This document shows positions 34,471 through 45,649 of a DNA stretch of 64,000 nucleotides, in pieces. Location: the NCBI RefSeq assembly GCF_047948215.1, contig NC_134464.1:37889020-37953019 (forward strand), in the 5' to 3' direction. A model generated the notes under the pieces. The model was not told the DNA's origin and did not search any database. It worked only from the letters and a program-made list of their open reading frames with translations. Source of the DNA: Lycorma delicatula. Taxonomy: Eukaryota > Arthropoda > Insecta > Hemiptera > Fulgoridae. The stretch's first letter is position 1. Every line of letters starts with the position of its first letter. The translations under genes were made by a program, and so were the position numbers.

Positions 34471-35358
34471 AAATCCTACATTCGTGCTATAAAATTATTA
34501 TAAGATGTTATTAATACATATAAATTATATATTTTATAAAAAAATATAATTAATATAAGATGTTATTATAACATAAACTAAAGTTATATCCCATAACTAG
34601 TACCTAGTAGTCCAGCTTTGATTAAATCAAAGTTTACTATCTTGGCTTGTCAAAGGAGAGGATCATTAACCAAGAGCCCAAGATAGTTTACCCACCTTTC
34701 TTCTCTACCGGTAGCTTTAAGTAAAATATCAGGAGCTTAATTTTTAAAAATATCAACTCAACTTGACCCCTACCCAGATCTTATTGAGTTAAATGTTTAT
34801 TGGCGGTTCATATAGAAGCAGTATATTAGTTTTGATGACTTTTGTTGTTACCTATTGATATTGTCAATGGAGTGTTGTTCACACACTAAAAGGTTAGGTT
34901 ATGTAAAGTTAGTGTGCAATCTCCTGTAATGTTAATGTAGGTTAATTGGATATTTGTTAAACATGTTTTTACCTTACATTTTAAGAGCAGTGTTAGCAGT
35001 TTATTGTGCATTAGAAGGGAGAAGAAATTAACATTTTCTTTCTAACCTCCTCTACAGTAAGTTTGTTTTTAAAACCTAACATCCTTAGCAAGTATTTGGA
35101 TTTCTGCAATCGTGGATACTGTGAATATAATCAAGAATAATATTCTCCATTATACTTCTCAATTGAAGTATAATTGAAAAAAAAATGAATGAGACTTTAG
35201 TAAATCTAGAAAAAGTATTTTACCATCCTTTCATATCAAACTGAGATTAATAAAATATTCTGTAAAACCTACAAAGGACAGTTAAGGATTCTTTTATACA
35301 AGGCAGAAATTAAAGAAGGGATTTTCATTGACCCACAAATAAGGGTGTGCTCTGGTAG
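34471..35358. other. Spacer, nothing firm
   Basis: Contains an imperfect inverted repeat (actatcttggc near 34637 and gcccaagatagt near 34677). No coding signature. Confidence 0.45.
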
Positions 35359-35382
35359 TTTTTTTTTTTTTTTAATCCCATT

Positions 35383-35427
35383 CCTCTAGGACCGGACCCA
35401 CTGCAGAAGCACACTCGGTCCTAGAGG
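35383..35427 (-). promoter_or_regulatory. 3'-terminal stem-loop of the LINE RNA
   Basis: cctctaggaccg (35383-35394) pairs perfectly with cggtcctagagg (35416-35427) over 12 bp with a 21-base loop, ten bases before the poly(A) tail. Such 3' UTR stem-loops are known recognition elements for LINE reverse transcriptases. Here the role is inferred from position only. Confidence 0.75.
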
Positions 35428-35660
35428 TACCACTGCCTCTAACCTTCCGGGCGACCATGCCGTCCCTGGCACGGGGTACCACCCAGTCAGCCAGGACTAG
35501 GTCTTCCCAATTGCCTGCTTCAAATCAGAGGTACACCACACGGGACTCGGTCTTTACACTACTCACCCTAGGAGAACCTGCACACTCATCGGAAGTGCGA
35601 TACCTCTGCATCACACTCCTCATGAACGGGGCTATCCAGCCACACCCTACACTACCCCCA

Positions 35661-36293
35661 CTAGGTAACATCCTCTTCAACTCCCTCCATCGCCTTCCTT
35701 TTCAGAATGTTGCCCACCGTCTTACCAATTAGGTTTCTGGGGCTATGCAACATTGCCTTTATCACATTATCTGGTGTTATGGCACCAACAATAGCCAGCA
35801 CTTCCCTCCTAGCCTTCTCCCATCTAAAACAGTTAAACACCATGTGTTCAACCGTATTGCATAGCCCCCAATACCTACACTCTGGCGACCTCTTCCTCTT
35901 CCTATCATAGAGGAACTTATTAAAACAGCCATGGCCAGTCATGAATTGTGTCAATTCATAGTTGACCTCACCATGTTTCCTGATCAGCCATGGCTTTATC
36001 TGCGGCATTAGCCTCCTCGTCCAGTTACCCACCTGACTCGTTGACCACCTTTGCTGCCTCTTATCCATCATTTCCCCTTTTGCCTGAGTCTTCGGTTGCC
36101 CTTCTGCTCTTTCTACCATTTCATCCGCTGCAAGATCCCACGGCGACATCCCAGCTATCACCAACACCGCCTTGGTCGAGACTGTACAATACGCCCTAAC
36201 TGCCCCAATAGCCAAGGGCCTCTGAAGGCTTAACAATTGGTTCCGGGCCTTCTTCTTCTTCAATGCACATTTCCATGCCGGAACCGCATACAT
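35661..36293 (-). CDS. C-terminal domain of an R1-type LINE reverse transcriptase (partial)
   Basis: The 210-residue open frame starts inside the protein (AWKCALKKKKARNQL...QRPLAIGAVRAYCTVST) and continues to KAMEGVEEDVT. The helical segment with STKAVLVIAGMSPWDL is typical of the region after the reverse-transcriptase domain in R1/TRAS-like elements (VSTEALCVLAGVLPLDL). Further on lies a GHGCFNKFLYDRKR segment and a zinc-knuckle region, ECRYWGLCNTVEHMVFNC. The knuckle normally reads C-x2-C-x-H-C; here one Cys appears replaced by Trp, suggesting decay despite the open frame. No upstream reverse-transcriptase or endonuclease remains, so it is not functional on its own. Confidence 0.85.
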   Translation of the reverse strand: MYAVPAWKCALKKKKARNQLLSLQRPLAIGAVRAYCTVSTKAVLVIAGMSPWDLAADEMVERAEGQPKTQAKGEMMDKRQQRWSTSQVGNWTRRLMPQIKPWLIRKHGEVNYELTQFMTGHGCFNKFLYDRKRKRSPECRYWGLCNTVEHMVFNCFRWEKARREVLAIVGAITPDNVIKAMLHSPRNLIGKTVGNILKRKAMEGVEEDVT

Positions 36294-36519
36294 GATGACG
36301 ATGCACTTTTACAGTATTTTTTGTCCCCTCTACAAAGTAATATTAGTCAATACTATTCAAAGTTGATTCAGATTATCAATAAACCATTGATATTTATCAG
36401 AAACTCAAATACGATTTAAATTAATTATGAAAAACACAATTTAATAGTTCCTTAAAGGGGCAAAATAAAATTGTTAGAGGTTGCACATATTCATTTTTTA
36501 ACTGAACAAATTAATCATT

Positions 36520-37166
36520 ACCTTAACAATGTAATGGATTAATTTAAGAAGCATATTAATTAAATGCTTCCCATTGACATCAATGCAGCATTCATCCCAT
36601 CTGACTACTGTATCTTGAACATTTTCTAATATTGTTTTAATTTTTTGACAACTATCGTAACTCTTAATTCATTTGGAATGTTTATTGTGACAGATACCAT
36701 GATCTTCAAATGGCTCTGTAGGTAAAAGTGTATTGGATTTAATTCTGGTGACCAAGGAGGTTGCCAACTAAACGCAAAGTGAAATCCACTCTTCAGGAAA
36801 ATGATTATTTAGAACACCTGATATTAGAAAAATGTGCAGAAGCACCATTGTACAATTGAATCTTACTTGTATATATTCTAGAGAAATATTTTTCCAGTAT
36901 ATCATGATATGTGTTTGTGAGAAACTTATTATGTCCATTAAATATGTTAGACAAAATGTTAGAGCCAATCAGCTTGTCTCTAAAAATATCTGCCCATATA
37001 CTGATAGAAACCCAATGTTGGTACTAATAGAAAAGTAGCATAGGGTAGATTTTCTTCCCCCAAAAATAATTAATATGGAAACTGTGTTTTTCTTACCTAG
37101 TAATTGATGCCTAATTTGCAGAGATTTGTAATAAAAATTTCTGCAGTCTTCAATTTGTTTTTCCAT
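36520..37166 (-). pseudogene. Tc1/mariner-type transposase relic
   Basis: Minus-strand frames read, in order, WVSISIWADIFRDKLIG (usual VNVWAGIIGD-LIGP), FLTNTYHDILE, QLYNGASAHFS (usual MHDGAPAHFS, so the second catalytic Asp is Asn), VLNNHFPEEWIS (RWIGR region), SWQPPWSPELNPIHFYL (usual WPPRSPDLNPLDFYLWG; the catalytic Asp appears as His), and a tail ending in CIDVNGKHLINML (CI-ANG-HFEHLL). The order is that of a Tc1/mariner-type transposase of the subfamily widespread in insects. It is dead. No terminal repeats were found. Confidence 0.75.
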
Positions 37167-38153
37167 TCATCAAATAGATTTCAATCATTTCTTGATTTAT
37201 ATCCAAGTTAGATTTATATTTCATAGAAAAGTAGTAATTAATTACTCTAATGTTTTTTATTCTGTTCAAAACACTAAGATTAACTGTGTTCTAATTTTTT
37301 AAACTTGTAAAGAGTTTTACAGAACAGCTGATTGAAGTATTTTGACTACGTGGAAGAGATAAAAACTTGGTGATATATTGAACAATAATAATTATTATAT
37401 TTATATTTGAGCAATAATAATTATTTTAGTAGTATTAACTAATATTTTCATGCAGTAATGATAAAAAATGGTGTGAGATTTGTTTTTTTATTTAAGCATA
37501 GACACACTTTCATATGTCGTATGTGATGTGTGTCAACATTCTACAGCCGTGTTATGTTTGTTATTAGCATTTAAAATGCAGGTGGTATGCTTTCATTCCA
37601 CTACCATTTCATTCAAATTTATCTCAAAGCATCTTTGATCTGTACAAAAAGTTGAAAGGAATTTCTGGGTGGAAAATAATTTTTAAGTGTTAATGAATTG
37701 AAAGAAACAGCCAACTAGTGGTGGTTAAATGGCTTGGTGATAAGTATTTTGAAGCTTGTGGATTAGTACGATCAGTGTCTTTGTTTGTGATGATTATAAA
37801 GGAAATGCATAAAGTAGCTAGCCTAGTGAAACAATTTAACTGTAACATATTAATATTACATTTTATTTATGATGAAACAGTATTATGTCCAAGGAAGCCT
37901 TCATGGGTAAGTTAATTGTGATAAATAAGAAATTTGTATAAGATGACAGCATAAAGTAGGTTGCATCTGAAAGAATTTAGACAACAATTCATGATTTATT
38001 TTTTCAAGGTGTAATGAAAGCAGTTTAATAATATTGTAATTAGGGATAGTACAACTGTATTAATGAAGAGTCATAGTAAAAAATTAAAGTTAAAATAACA
38101 TGGAATGTAGTAGAGAATTAAGCTAAGACATCAATACATGTTAATGTCAATAC
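37167..38153. other. Spacer, nothing firm
   Basis: The plus-strand frame at 37718-37915 (starting MVVKWLGDKYFEACG) is open but was not recognised and may be chance or a decayed element. Confidence 0.4.
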
Positions 38154-38310
38154 AGGTTCAAGTCTTTGTAAAGCAGTTGCTTTTATATGGATTTGAATGC
38201 TATACTGTGGATACCAGGGTTCTTTGGTGGTTGGGTTTTAATTAACCATGTGTCCCAGGAGCTGTTGACCTGAGTCTGTTTCAGACTACATATTTACCAG
38301 TATATTTATA
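38154..38310 (+). mobile_element. SINE family A-related copy, 5'-truncated, variant tail
   Basis: It begins at the box B region (caggttcaagtctttgtaaag) and continues through atatggatttgaatgcta, ggttctttggtggttgggtt, aattaaccatgtgtccca and tttaccagtatatttatatt. It matches the minus-strand copy at 47030-47350 best, including the variant 3' part, so the two form a subfamily (B). Confidence 0.8.
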
Positions 38311-39069
38311 TTTACATTGCATCACGTTATCAGGCCTGGCAAGCCAGTAGCAGCAATTGCATTTCCCTATACTCACACACCCAGTAGCTGAAAAACTGTT
38401 TGGAGAAATACACATATATATTGCATGCAATACATATGTGACTTCTAGATTTAAATTAAAAACTGTTACAAGAACAATAAAAATTAACTCCCTCCTGCCA
38501 ATGGCAAAGCAACTTTGCATATGTTACAAATTCATTAGTTTTATGGATAACTTTTGCAACTGTTATCATCCTAAATTGTCATACAAGGTATTTTTTATAA
38601 CCTTGTATTACATAAGATAATAAAAGAATGTTCTTTTCAAATATGTAATGACTATTATATATCACAAAAACAAAATTATTAATAAATTGTGTAGGCTGAA
38701 GATTAAACAGATATATAAAATTGGATCAGAAATGTTTTACTTTCATTATCATGTGCAAAGGTTCATATTTATTAAAAGAATTTTCTATTTTTTGTATTAA
38801 AAGTTATTTAGTGCTTAAGACTCTTCAGAGATAATGGCATATTTTTCAAAGTATTTTTAGAAATAATCAGGAAAGTTGTGGTAGATTTTATTTTATAATT
38901 ATCTTGATGAACAATCATTACTATGATTGAATATTACCATATTAGTCAGATTAAATGTTCTTTACTATTTGATCTTTTGGTACAAATTGGTAATTAAAAA
39001 CATAAAATAAAAAAATCAGGATTTCATGAAACTTGTATTTACATAATAATTTTCATAAAGAAAAAATCA
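38311..39069. other. AT-rich spacer, nothing recognised
   Basis: No identified feature. The overlapping frames at 38281-38620 on both strands look like chance openings. Confidence 0.45.
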
Positions 39070-39640
39070 ACTAGACAATGTTTCTTGTCTGTTTAGTATA
39101 ATGTACTGTCTTGTTGGAACTACGTATTCTCCAAATCCATATCAATCAATTTAGATCATAAAAATTCATTAATCATGATGTGATAATTATTATTCACTGT
39201 AAGCACTTGGCCCTCTTCATTTTCAAAAAAGATGATCAAACAACGCCTCCATTCCCTCATGTTAGATGAAATTGAGGTTTGTTTCTGAAAATTATTTCCT
39301 TGGAAAAACTATTATCAATTGTTTTGCCTTTCAGCAATACATCACAGCTTGCCTATGGTCTGGTGGCTTCAATTCCTATGTTAATTGAATTTTCTATATT
39401 TGTAAATCCATATAGTTAGTTAACATTTCTACTTGGTGGTCTTGTCAATGCTTAATAGCTATGAGTGGATAAGAATTGATATTCTTTGATCTTCAGAAAT
39501 ACTTTGATGAATCGCAGGAGTATTTTCAAATGAATGAGAATGTCCAGGAGTCTGAACATCTTACACAAACCCAATTTTCTGAGATTTTTGTGGTTTATTA
39601 TGAATTGTTTTCCTGTTAGCTGACTGAAAAAATCATAAAG
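39070..39640 (-). pseudogene. DDE transposase relic of a third Tc1/mariner-like family
   Basis: Minus-strand frames give SISEDQRISI (usual SVSEDPN-SI in the helix-turn-helix linker), then IQLT-ELKPPDHRQA, then IIFRNKPQFHLTWGNGG-like text (usual IIFSDEAHFHL, with the first catalytic Asp changed), then NMREWRRCLIIFFENEEGQVLTV read as two pieces, MINEFL, and FQQDS (usual FQQDGAT-HTA, second catalytic Asp kept). The order is clear but stops and frameshifts are many. The C-terminal third is missing. It differs in motif wording from the relics at 23.0 and 36.5 kb. Confidence 0.7.
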
Positions 39641-40781
39641 TTTACAAAATATATTTTTCATATGTTTTCTTTTTTAATAGAACGTGAGTTTCTGTAATTT
39701 TTTTAATGACATAGGCACATTATTATTCTTTGTATTGCTTCATGACATCAATATATTGTAATGGCTAACTAATTACAATGTGAAACATAGCAACTAGTCA
39801 GTACTGCCACCTGACATGCATAATTAATAATATCTTGTTAGGGAACAGTTATATTAAATACTTAGAGCATGTTAATAGCTATATATAATCATTTATAAGA
39901 GGTATGACATATAAAATACAGAACAAAGAATTAAAATCACACTGCTGTTAAAAAAATAAATAATGCTAACACAAAACTGCCAATATTTTCATAAAATACA
40001 ATTATTATGTTTCTTAAAAATTCTAAATGAAATAAATGTGATCACCCAATATATTAATAAAATGCAAATAATGATCATATCACTCTAAGAGTACAAAATT
40101 AAATAAAGTACTAAATATTACACTGGGAAAAACATACTGCACATTTACTATTAGATAATTTGTACAAGCACTACGAACAACAATAATTACATCCAAACCA
40201 TACCAAAGAAATGAAGTGTACCTAAAAAAATATGAAACGCAATTTGAAAATTTTATATACAACTTTTATTGTGTTAAGTTCTTCTGAGTAATTCTCAAGG
40301 GTATATAAATAAATTAAGTGATACGTAATGTGTAGGGTGTCTGTTACGGTGTGTTTTGTTTGTATATTTTAGACATGACTAATTCAAAGAGGTTGAGAGA
40401 TTTTTTGTGTTTTATTACTGCCATAGTTGATATGAGGATTATGACACTGTATTATGTTGAATTTTGCCACAAACGTAATATAGGACTGCTGCAGAAAAGG
40501 TAACTGTAACAGTTACTTGTTTATCAGACTAGTACATGTCAAATATACCACTTGGAACACATTCTAAATGGGTTAAATAAAATCTTAAATTAAGCATTTT
40601 GAAAATTATGATAACAGAACTGCTGTACAGTTTTAAAAATATTTTCTATGTGAATTATTTTGACCACAGAAAGTGATTTTTTCTTAATTAGTTTTAAAAA
40701 TTATTCTTTACCATTCATATGATGTGAGCATACACAGGATGCTTTTAATGTAATTAATGTTGCTTTTTATCTCTTTCTGTC

Positions 40782-40818
<37 letters not shown>

Positions 40819-41076
40819 ATGTACATGCTCATGTTTGTAGTAACAAGAGAACTGGAAAATGCAGATGAATTTTCAGATCTTGTAGTGAGCTTCGTCAATA
40901 TATGATGGGTAAGGATATATTATATGGTAAACTTTCTATAAATAAATTGTAGAAGGTTAAATTTATTAACTCTTCCCTGAAAGTAGTGAATTTTGAAATT
41001 AACTACTTTTTTAGTTAATTTTTAAAGTAATAAATGTCTATAAATTTTAAATAATGTACAAAATACAAACACAATA
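39641..41076. other. AT-rich spacer with a microsatellite
   Basis: Only the (GT)n tract at 40795-40817 stands out. No gene recognised. Confidence 0.5.
40795..40817. repeat. (GT)n microsatellite
   Basis: About 11 GT dinucleotides, preceded by tctgtctgc. Confidence 0.95.
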
Positions 41077-41130
41077 TTCTTTTTATCATCAGTTACTTGA
41101 CTCATTTGATGTACTTCTCTATTCCTTCTT
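41077..41130 (-). mobile_element. Probable decayed 3' stub of the RTE LINE
   Basis: ttttatcatcagttacttga followed by ctcatttgatgtacttctct resembles, with many mismatches, the conserved 3' end of the RTE family (cttcagtcatttgactggtt, then tgatgcagctctcc). Only about 50 bases align by eye. Confidence 0.45.
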
Positions 41131-41708
41131 ATTTTGTATTGATTTATTAATTTGTTCTAAAATAAGATATTTATACAAATTGATATTTTTTTAATAAATA
41201 AACATGTCCTGTGGTTTTAATAGATTCTAATTCTAAAGCTATTTAGATAATTTTTATACAATTATAGAATGCTTCTTATTTGATTAATCGTATGATACTA
41301 GTTAATAATATTTGATTTACAATTCTTAAAAGTAATGTAAATAAATATTTTAGTGTTGTCAGAAGAATTTATGTTATTATTGAGAAATAATTATTCGTAT
41401 TTTAAAACAACACTGTTTGTTTATCTCTTTATTCCATATTCTCCATTTTACCAAATAATCTCCCTGAAACACCCAGTAAAGAACAAAATTAATATAAAAC
41501 ATTGTACGACCTTTAAATCATTAGTCAGTTTAATGGCAACATTAAAAATAATTTAAGAAATTAATTACTGGGGTCAAATAACAAATAAAAAAAATTATGG
41601 CCTCAAAAATATTCCTGTATGGATGCTGTTAAATACAAATTTTTTTAAGGATTTTAGAAACCAAGTGGACAATCTATAAAAAATAAAATAAATATTGGAA
41701 AAAAGCAA
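41131..41708. other. AT-rich spacer; local duplicate of 42870-43090
   Basis: Part of this stretch (tttgatttacaattcttaaa, gttgtcagaagaattt, aaaacaacactgtttgttta) recurs at about 42937-43070 with similar order, so a duplicated segment of about 200 bp lies on both sides of the transposon at 41709-42526. Confidence 0.6.
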
Positions 41709-42526
41709 TATAACAAGTGTTTCAAAAAGGATGCAACCCCTTCATTTGATGATGTGAATTTATTACAAAAATATTAATGTTAATAAAATACTTATAAATT
41801 TTTTCAAATATGGTTACCGCTGATATATTTAATAAATTATTAAAAAAGTGAAGATCCACCTTACCAGCAAATTAAAAGTGTCTCTCTAGATCTTTCAGTC
41901 GTTAGACATCGTCAAGAGAATAAAATAATATTATAAACAAAAATAAAAAGATTAAAATGATTAAGCAGTTATGACTGTTTGTTAGTTATCAGTAAACTGA
42001 ATTGAAAAGTAAAGTGTACTTCTTTCATTTCTTGAATGACACCGATGTGATAAGCATACGATTGTCATTTTTTAGTAGCCCTGAAAGCCCAGCCTGTGAA
42101 GATAATTTTCTGGGTGAGAGAGTCAAACATTCTTTCACATCCTCCAGAATTTCTACTGTTAACAGTGATGGTCGATCTGTGCTTTTCCGATCGTGTACAC
42201 TCCCAGTCTCACAAAATTTATTAATCAAACGCGATATTGTCAACTTATTTTGAACTGAAGATTGGGAAATATTATTCGAAACTCATTTCAATCGTCGTAA
42301 GATTTATACGCGCAATAAGTCTCAATATCAATAATAAATATAAGTTTCGTCCTTGGAAAACGACATAGATCATAATAGAGACGAATTTATACCTTTATAG
42401 CACTAGTGCATAAGAAGGACATTTAAACTGTTACAAGCTGCCAACGGACATGTAGGGAGAAATAGAATTTACTTATGCATGACCTTCTTAATATTAGAGC
42501 TGCATACTTTTTGAAACACTCGTTAT
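41709..42526 (-). mobile_element. Internally deleted Tc1/mariner-like transposon with terminal inverted repeats
   Basis: The left end tataacaagtgtttcaaaaa followed by ggatgcaac is matched in reverse complement by the right end (tataacgagtgtttcaaaaa followed by gtatgcagc), about 27 bp with three or four mismatches. TA dinucleotides border both ends, as expected for the superfamily's TA target site. The 818-bp body holds only an amino-terminal helix-turn-helix coding remnant on the minus strand, so most of the catalytic domain has been deleted. It is non-autonomous. Confidence 0.85.
42025..42243 (-). pseudogene. Helix-turn-helix DNA-binding part of a transposase (fragment)
   Basis: The frame reads TISRLINKFCETGSVHDRK, then DRPSLLTVEILEDVKECL and SPRKLSSQAGLS. 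This matches the DNA-binding linker of insect transposases (TI-RLV-KF-ETGSV-DRKRSGRP, then SPRKS-RRLS-Q-GLS). Upstream in a shifted frame MSFSKDETYIYY may be the start. The sequence after GLSGLL diverges at once, so the catalytic DDE domain is lost. It lies inside the terminal repeats of the element at 41709-42526. Confidence 0.8.
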
Positions 42527-45479
42527 AAAAAGTTATTTATTAGTGATAAAGTATTATAATTGAACAGAATTTTAAGCCGGTCTAAATATTTGGAAAACAT
42601 TTATTTTCTTCTTCTGCAAACAGAAGAAAGATTTTCATGCTTAGCCTGTCAATCTAAATTGACAATCACAGTTTTATGAAAGAAATGAAATGATAACCTT
42701 TAAAAATATATTTCTTAAGAACACAGCTGCTCGCATGTCAGCTTTTATCATCTCTTTGCTGGATCTGAAAGACTTGCTTCTTATCTTTCAGTCTTCTTAT
42801 TTAAAGACTTGCAGTCTTTGCATAGTATAGTAAAGCATAGATAGCAAAATTGCCTCTAATTTATTTCTGAAGCTATTTAGATAATTTTTTTATAATTTTA
42901 TACTCAATTATAGATTTCTTCTTGTTTGATAATAATATTTGATTTACATTTCTTAAAAGTAATATAAATAAATATTTCAGTGTTGTCAGAAGAATTTGTC
43001 TTATTATGGTGAAATAGTTTAAAACAACATTCATATTTTAAAACAATACTGTTTGTTTATCTCATAGTATTCCATATTCTTCATTTCAACAAAAGAGTGG
43101 ATCTATTTTGAACAATCATGCCATTGCCTTTGCCTTCTTCCTCTCCCTGCCATTGCCTTTTTCTTCTACTGTTACAATGTTGAGTGGTTTAAAACTGTTA
43201 ATTGGCAATATTGGGCTGAGGACTGTCATTTTGCAATAAAACATCTATACTCAGAAGTCTTTGTCATTTGAATTTGTTTGTAGCATATAGATAATTTTTT
43301 AGGAGATCTGCATGTGTTACAATGGTAACAGTGATCCATGTGGATATATATGCTCCACATTTATTACCTTTCTTGGGTAATGGATATAATCTCTTCAAGG
43401 GTATGAGTGAGTGCTCAATTATCTTATGTTCAATCCACATAGAATGCAGCAAAACCTTTTTTACTGATTGTTGAATGTGAATTTTTTTAAAATTAGGGTG
43501 CCATTCCTTGGAGATTTTGATTTACAGCTGGTGATAGTAGAAGTAGGTTTTTAACTCCTGGGCCATTTCTTCCTAGAAAGTCATCATACTCTTCTGCTTC
43601 AAAATTAAAAAAATTCCTCATAGTCATCAACATGTTTTTACTGTTGTGTCAGCTTACATGGCATCAACTTAGTAGAACCTTGAATTGCAGAACACCATAG
43701 ACATAACTCATAACCATAACTCATAATAAGGGACTACTTCATGACTCATGATCAGAATGACAGTGACTATTTCATTCTTTGTTATGTACTGATCTTCTTT
43801 TATCAGGGGTTATCTGCTGCTTGGGTTCCAGTGTCATTACTCATTCCTAATGATACGGTTGAAGAGAGCCTTTTCTAGAACTGCCACTATCAATGAACTT
43901 CCTAATCCTCTTGCACACTTAAAGTAGTGACATACATGTGTTATCATATTGAACTTGTTTGTATGTTAAATTTGGAGAAATTTTAACTCTTTGTTACTAA
44001 AAAAACCTTTCTTGTTTGGTGCATATAAGTGAAGCCACCTTTTTATCATTGTTACTATACTGTAGTGTTGCATACTGGTACTTAGCTTCCATTGTTAAGT
44101 CCCTTTTCAAATCTTGAGTATTACTATTGGCAATCTACAATGTGTCACCATATAGATGAATATATAATTATAGAGTAATAATAATGTATCTATAATAAAA
44201 TAATATATGTATACTAGAGTATAATAATGTTCCTATCTACTGTAGACAGGAAAACCGAAAAAATAAATTGCAATACAGAAAATTGTTATCACTAGAACAT
44301 ACTTATTTCTATTGTCTCTTTATTTAAGTGTAGAAAACTCTTAGTATTTTTTTTAAAAGTAGTATTGATTAAAGAACAATAGGTAGAAATCTTAAAATTT
44401 ACTAGCAATATTGTTTTTTATATGGAAATTAAAAACTGAGTTACAAAAACCATTAAGTTTATCAGTTTATGTAAGTAGAATTCACAGATAGAGGAGAAAT
44501 TGTATTTGAAATTAAATAAAAGTAATGTATAGTTAACAAAATGTAAAAATAACACCAGATAATAATGTGTGAATCATTAAATTAGGTGAACATTGCTAGA
44601 TACTACAGAAGTTTTATTACTTAACCAATACAGTTGCAGAAAACGAATAGGATAAGAAAGATCTTAAAATAACAAATTGCCAAAAGCCAGGAGAACAAAT
44701 ATAAACAGGTAATTATACTCAGATTTAAGAATTAAAAAATATTTTTTTTAAATATTTGTAAGGAGAGTAATAATAAAACAACAAAAAAGAAAAAAAAAAG
44801 AAATACAAGTTTCCACTAAATAACATCTAGTCATTGTAATTTTAAATTGTGGTTTAACATTCTATGAATGTATTTTCATATTTTCACAAGTGTGGTTTGT
44901 TTTCATAACAATAAATTCACTAAATAAATTTTAATTAGCTCCTAAAAAACTTCAAAAATTTTAAGAAAAAAAATTGCTTTAAATTGTTAGCTTTTAAGTT
45001 TATTTTTATCTATTTTGAACTAATGGTTTTTTTGTATTAAATTGGTATAAAGACTAAAATTTAAAAAAAATGTAACTGGTAATATTTCTTAAAATTTTGT
45101 AGGGATACTAAATACCCCTCCCTAATAGTGAAAACTATTTCTTGGTTTTTTGCTTTAGATGATTTAAAAAATAGTTTAATATTAAATATTTCAAATCAAG
45201 GCTCCATCAACTCTAGCTAAATTGTTTTTGTGATTTATTTATTTAGGATAGATTTAGGAAAGATTTGTAAACAAAAATTAATAAAGTAAATGAAATTCAG
45301 AACTACTTTCATAGTTAAAATTCTGTAGAACTACCTTAGGGAAATTTTGAGAATTATAAGCAGGAAAAATAAAAATTATTAAAACTGATCAAATGTGACC
45401 TTTTCCTTGACTAACAAAAAACAATTCTTAAAACAATAAACATAATAATGGTTATTAAATTCTCAACTAATTTACTTAC
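42527..45479. other. Spacer within the possible long last intron, nothing firm
   Basis: The minus strand between about 43190 and 43660 shows coding-like pieces (FEAEEYDDFLGRNGPGVKN, then CGAYISTWITVTIVTHADLL) that I could not assign; a decayed transposon is the likeliest source. Another open minus-strand stretch near 43990-44125 is also unassigned. The segment at about 42870-43090 duplicates part of 41230-41460. Confidence 0.4.
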
Positions 45480-45649
45480 AGCTGGATATTCGTTAGTAAT
45501 AGGTAAACCATAAGTGTAAGAACTTTTGACACCAGCTTTTATTGGGCATTGAGTAAACTGGCAAGCATCTTTGTTCATTCCTTGGAATGGTAAGTCAATT
45601 ACACCCTTATCCCAGTAAGCTCTGCTGTTTGCTTTTTCCGCATCAAAAT
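45480..45649 (-). CDS. NPC2-like gene, exon 3
   Basis: A 170-nt exon between a tttcag acceptor and a GTAAGT donor. It starts with DFDAEKANSRAYWDKGVIDL and includes LPFQGMNKDACQFTQCPIKA, ending SYTYGLPITNEYPA. The Cys pair in DACQFTQCPI equals the conserved C-x5-6-CPI disulfide of NPC2, and PI-x-x-EYP is the family's conserved strand before the last exon. The downstream sequence GTAAGTAAAT offers two overlapping donors four bases apart; the first leaves phase 0, the second adds GTAA and leaves phase 1. This choice decides which last exon can be joined. Confidence 0.92.

Larger units (their letters stand above)
35359..36300 (-). mobile_element. 5'-truncated R1-type LINE with poly(A) tail
   Basis: On the minus strand a coding segment (36293-35661) is followed by a GC-rich 3' UTR of about 290 bases and a 15-base A-run (T-run at 35359-35373). 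This is the usual structure of a LINE copy truncated at its 5' end during insertion. The element stands out from its AT-rich surroundings by higher GC. No clear target-site duplication was found. Confidence 0.85.

Noticed and set aside
35457..36233. Plus-strand frames over the R1-type LINE.
   Set aside because: They are antisense to the recognisable minus-strand LINE protein.
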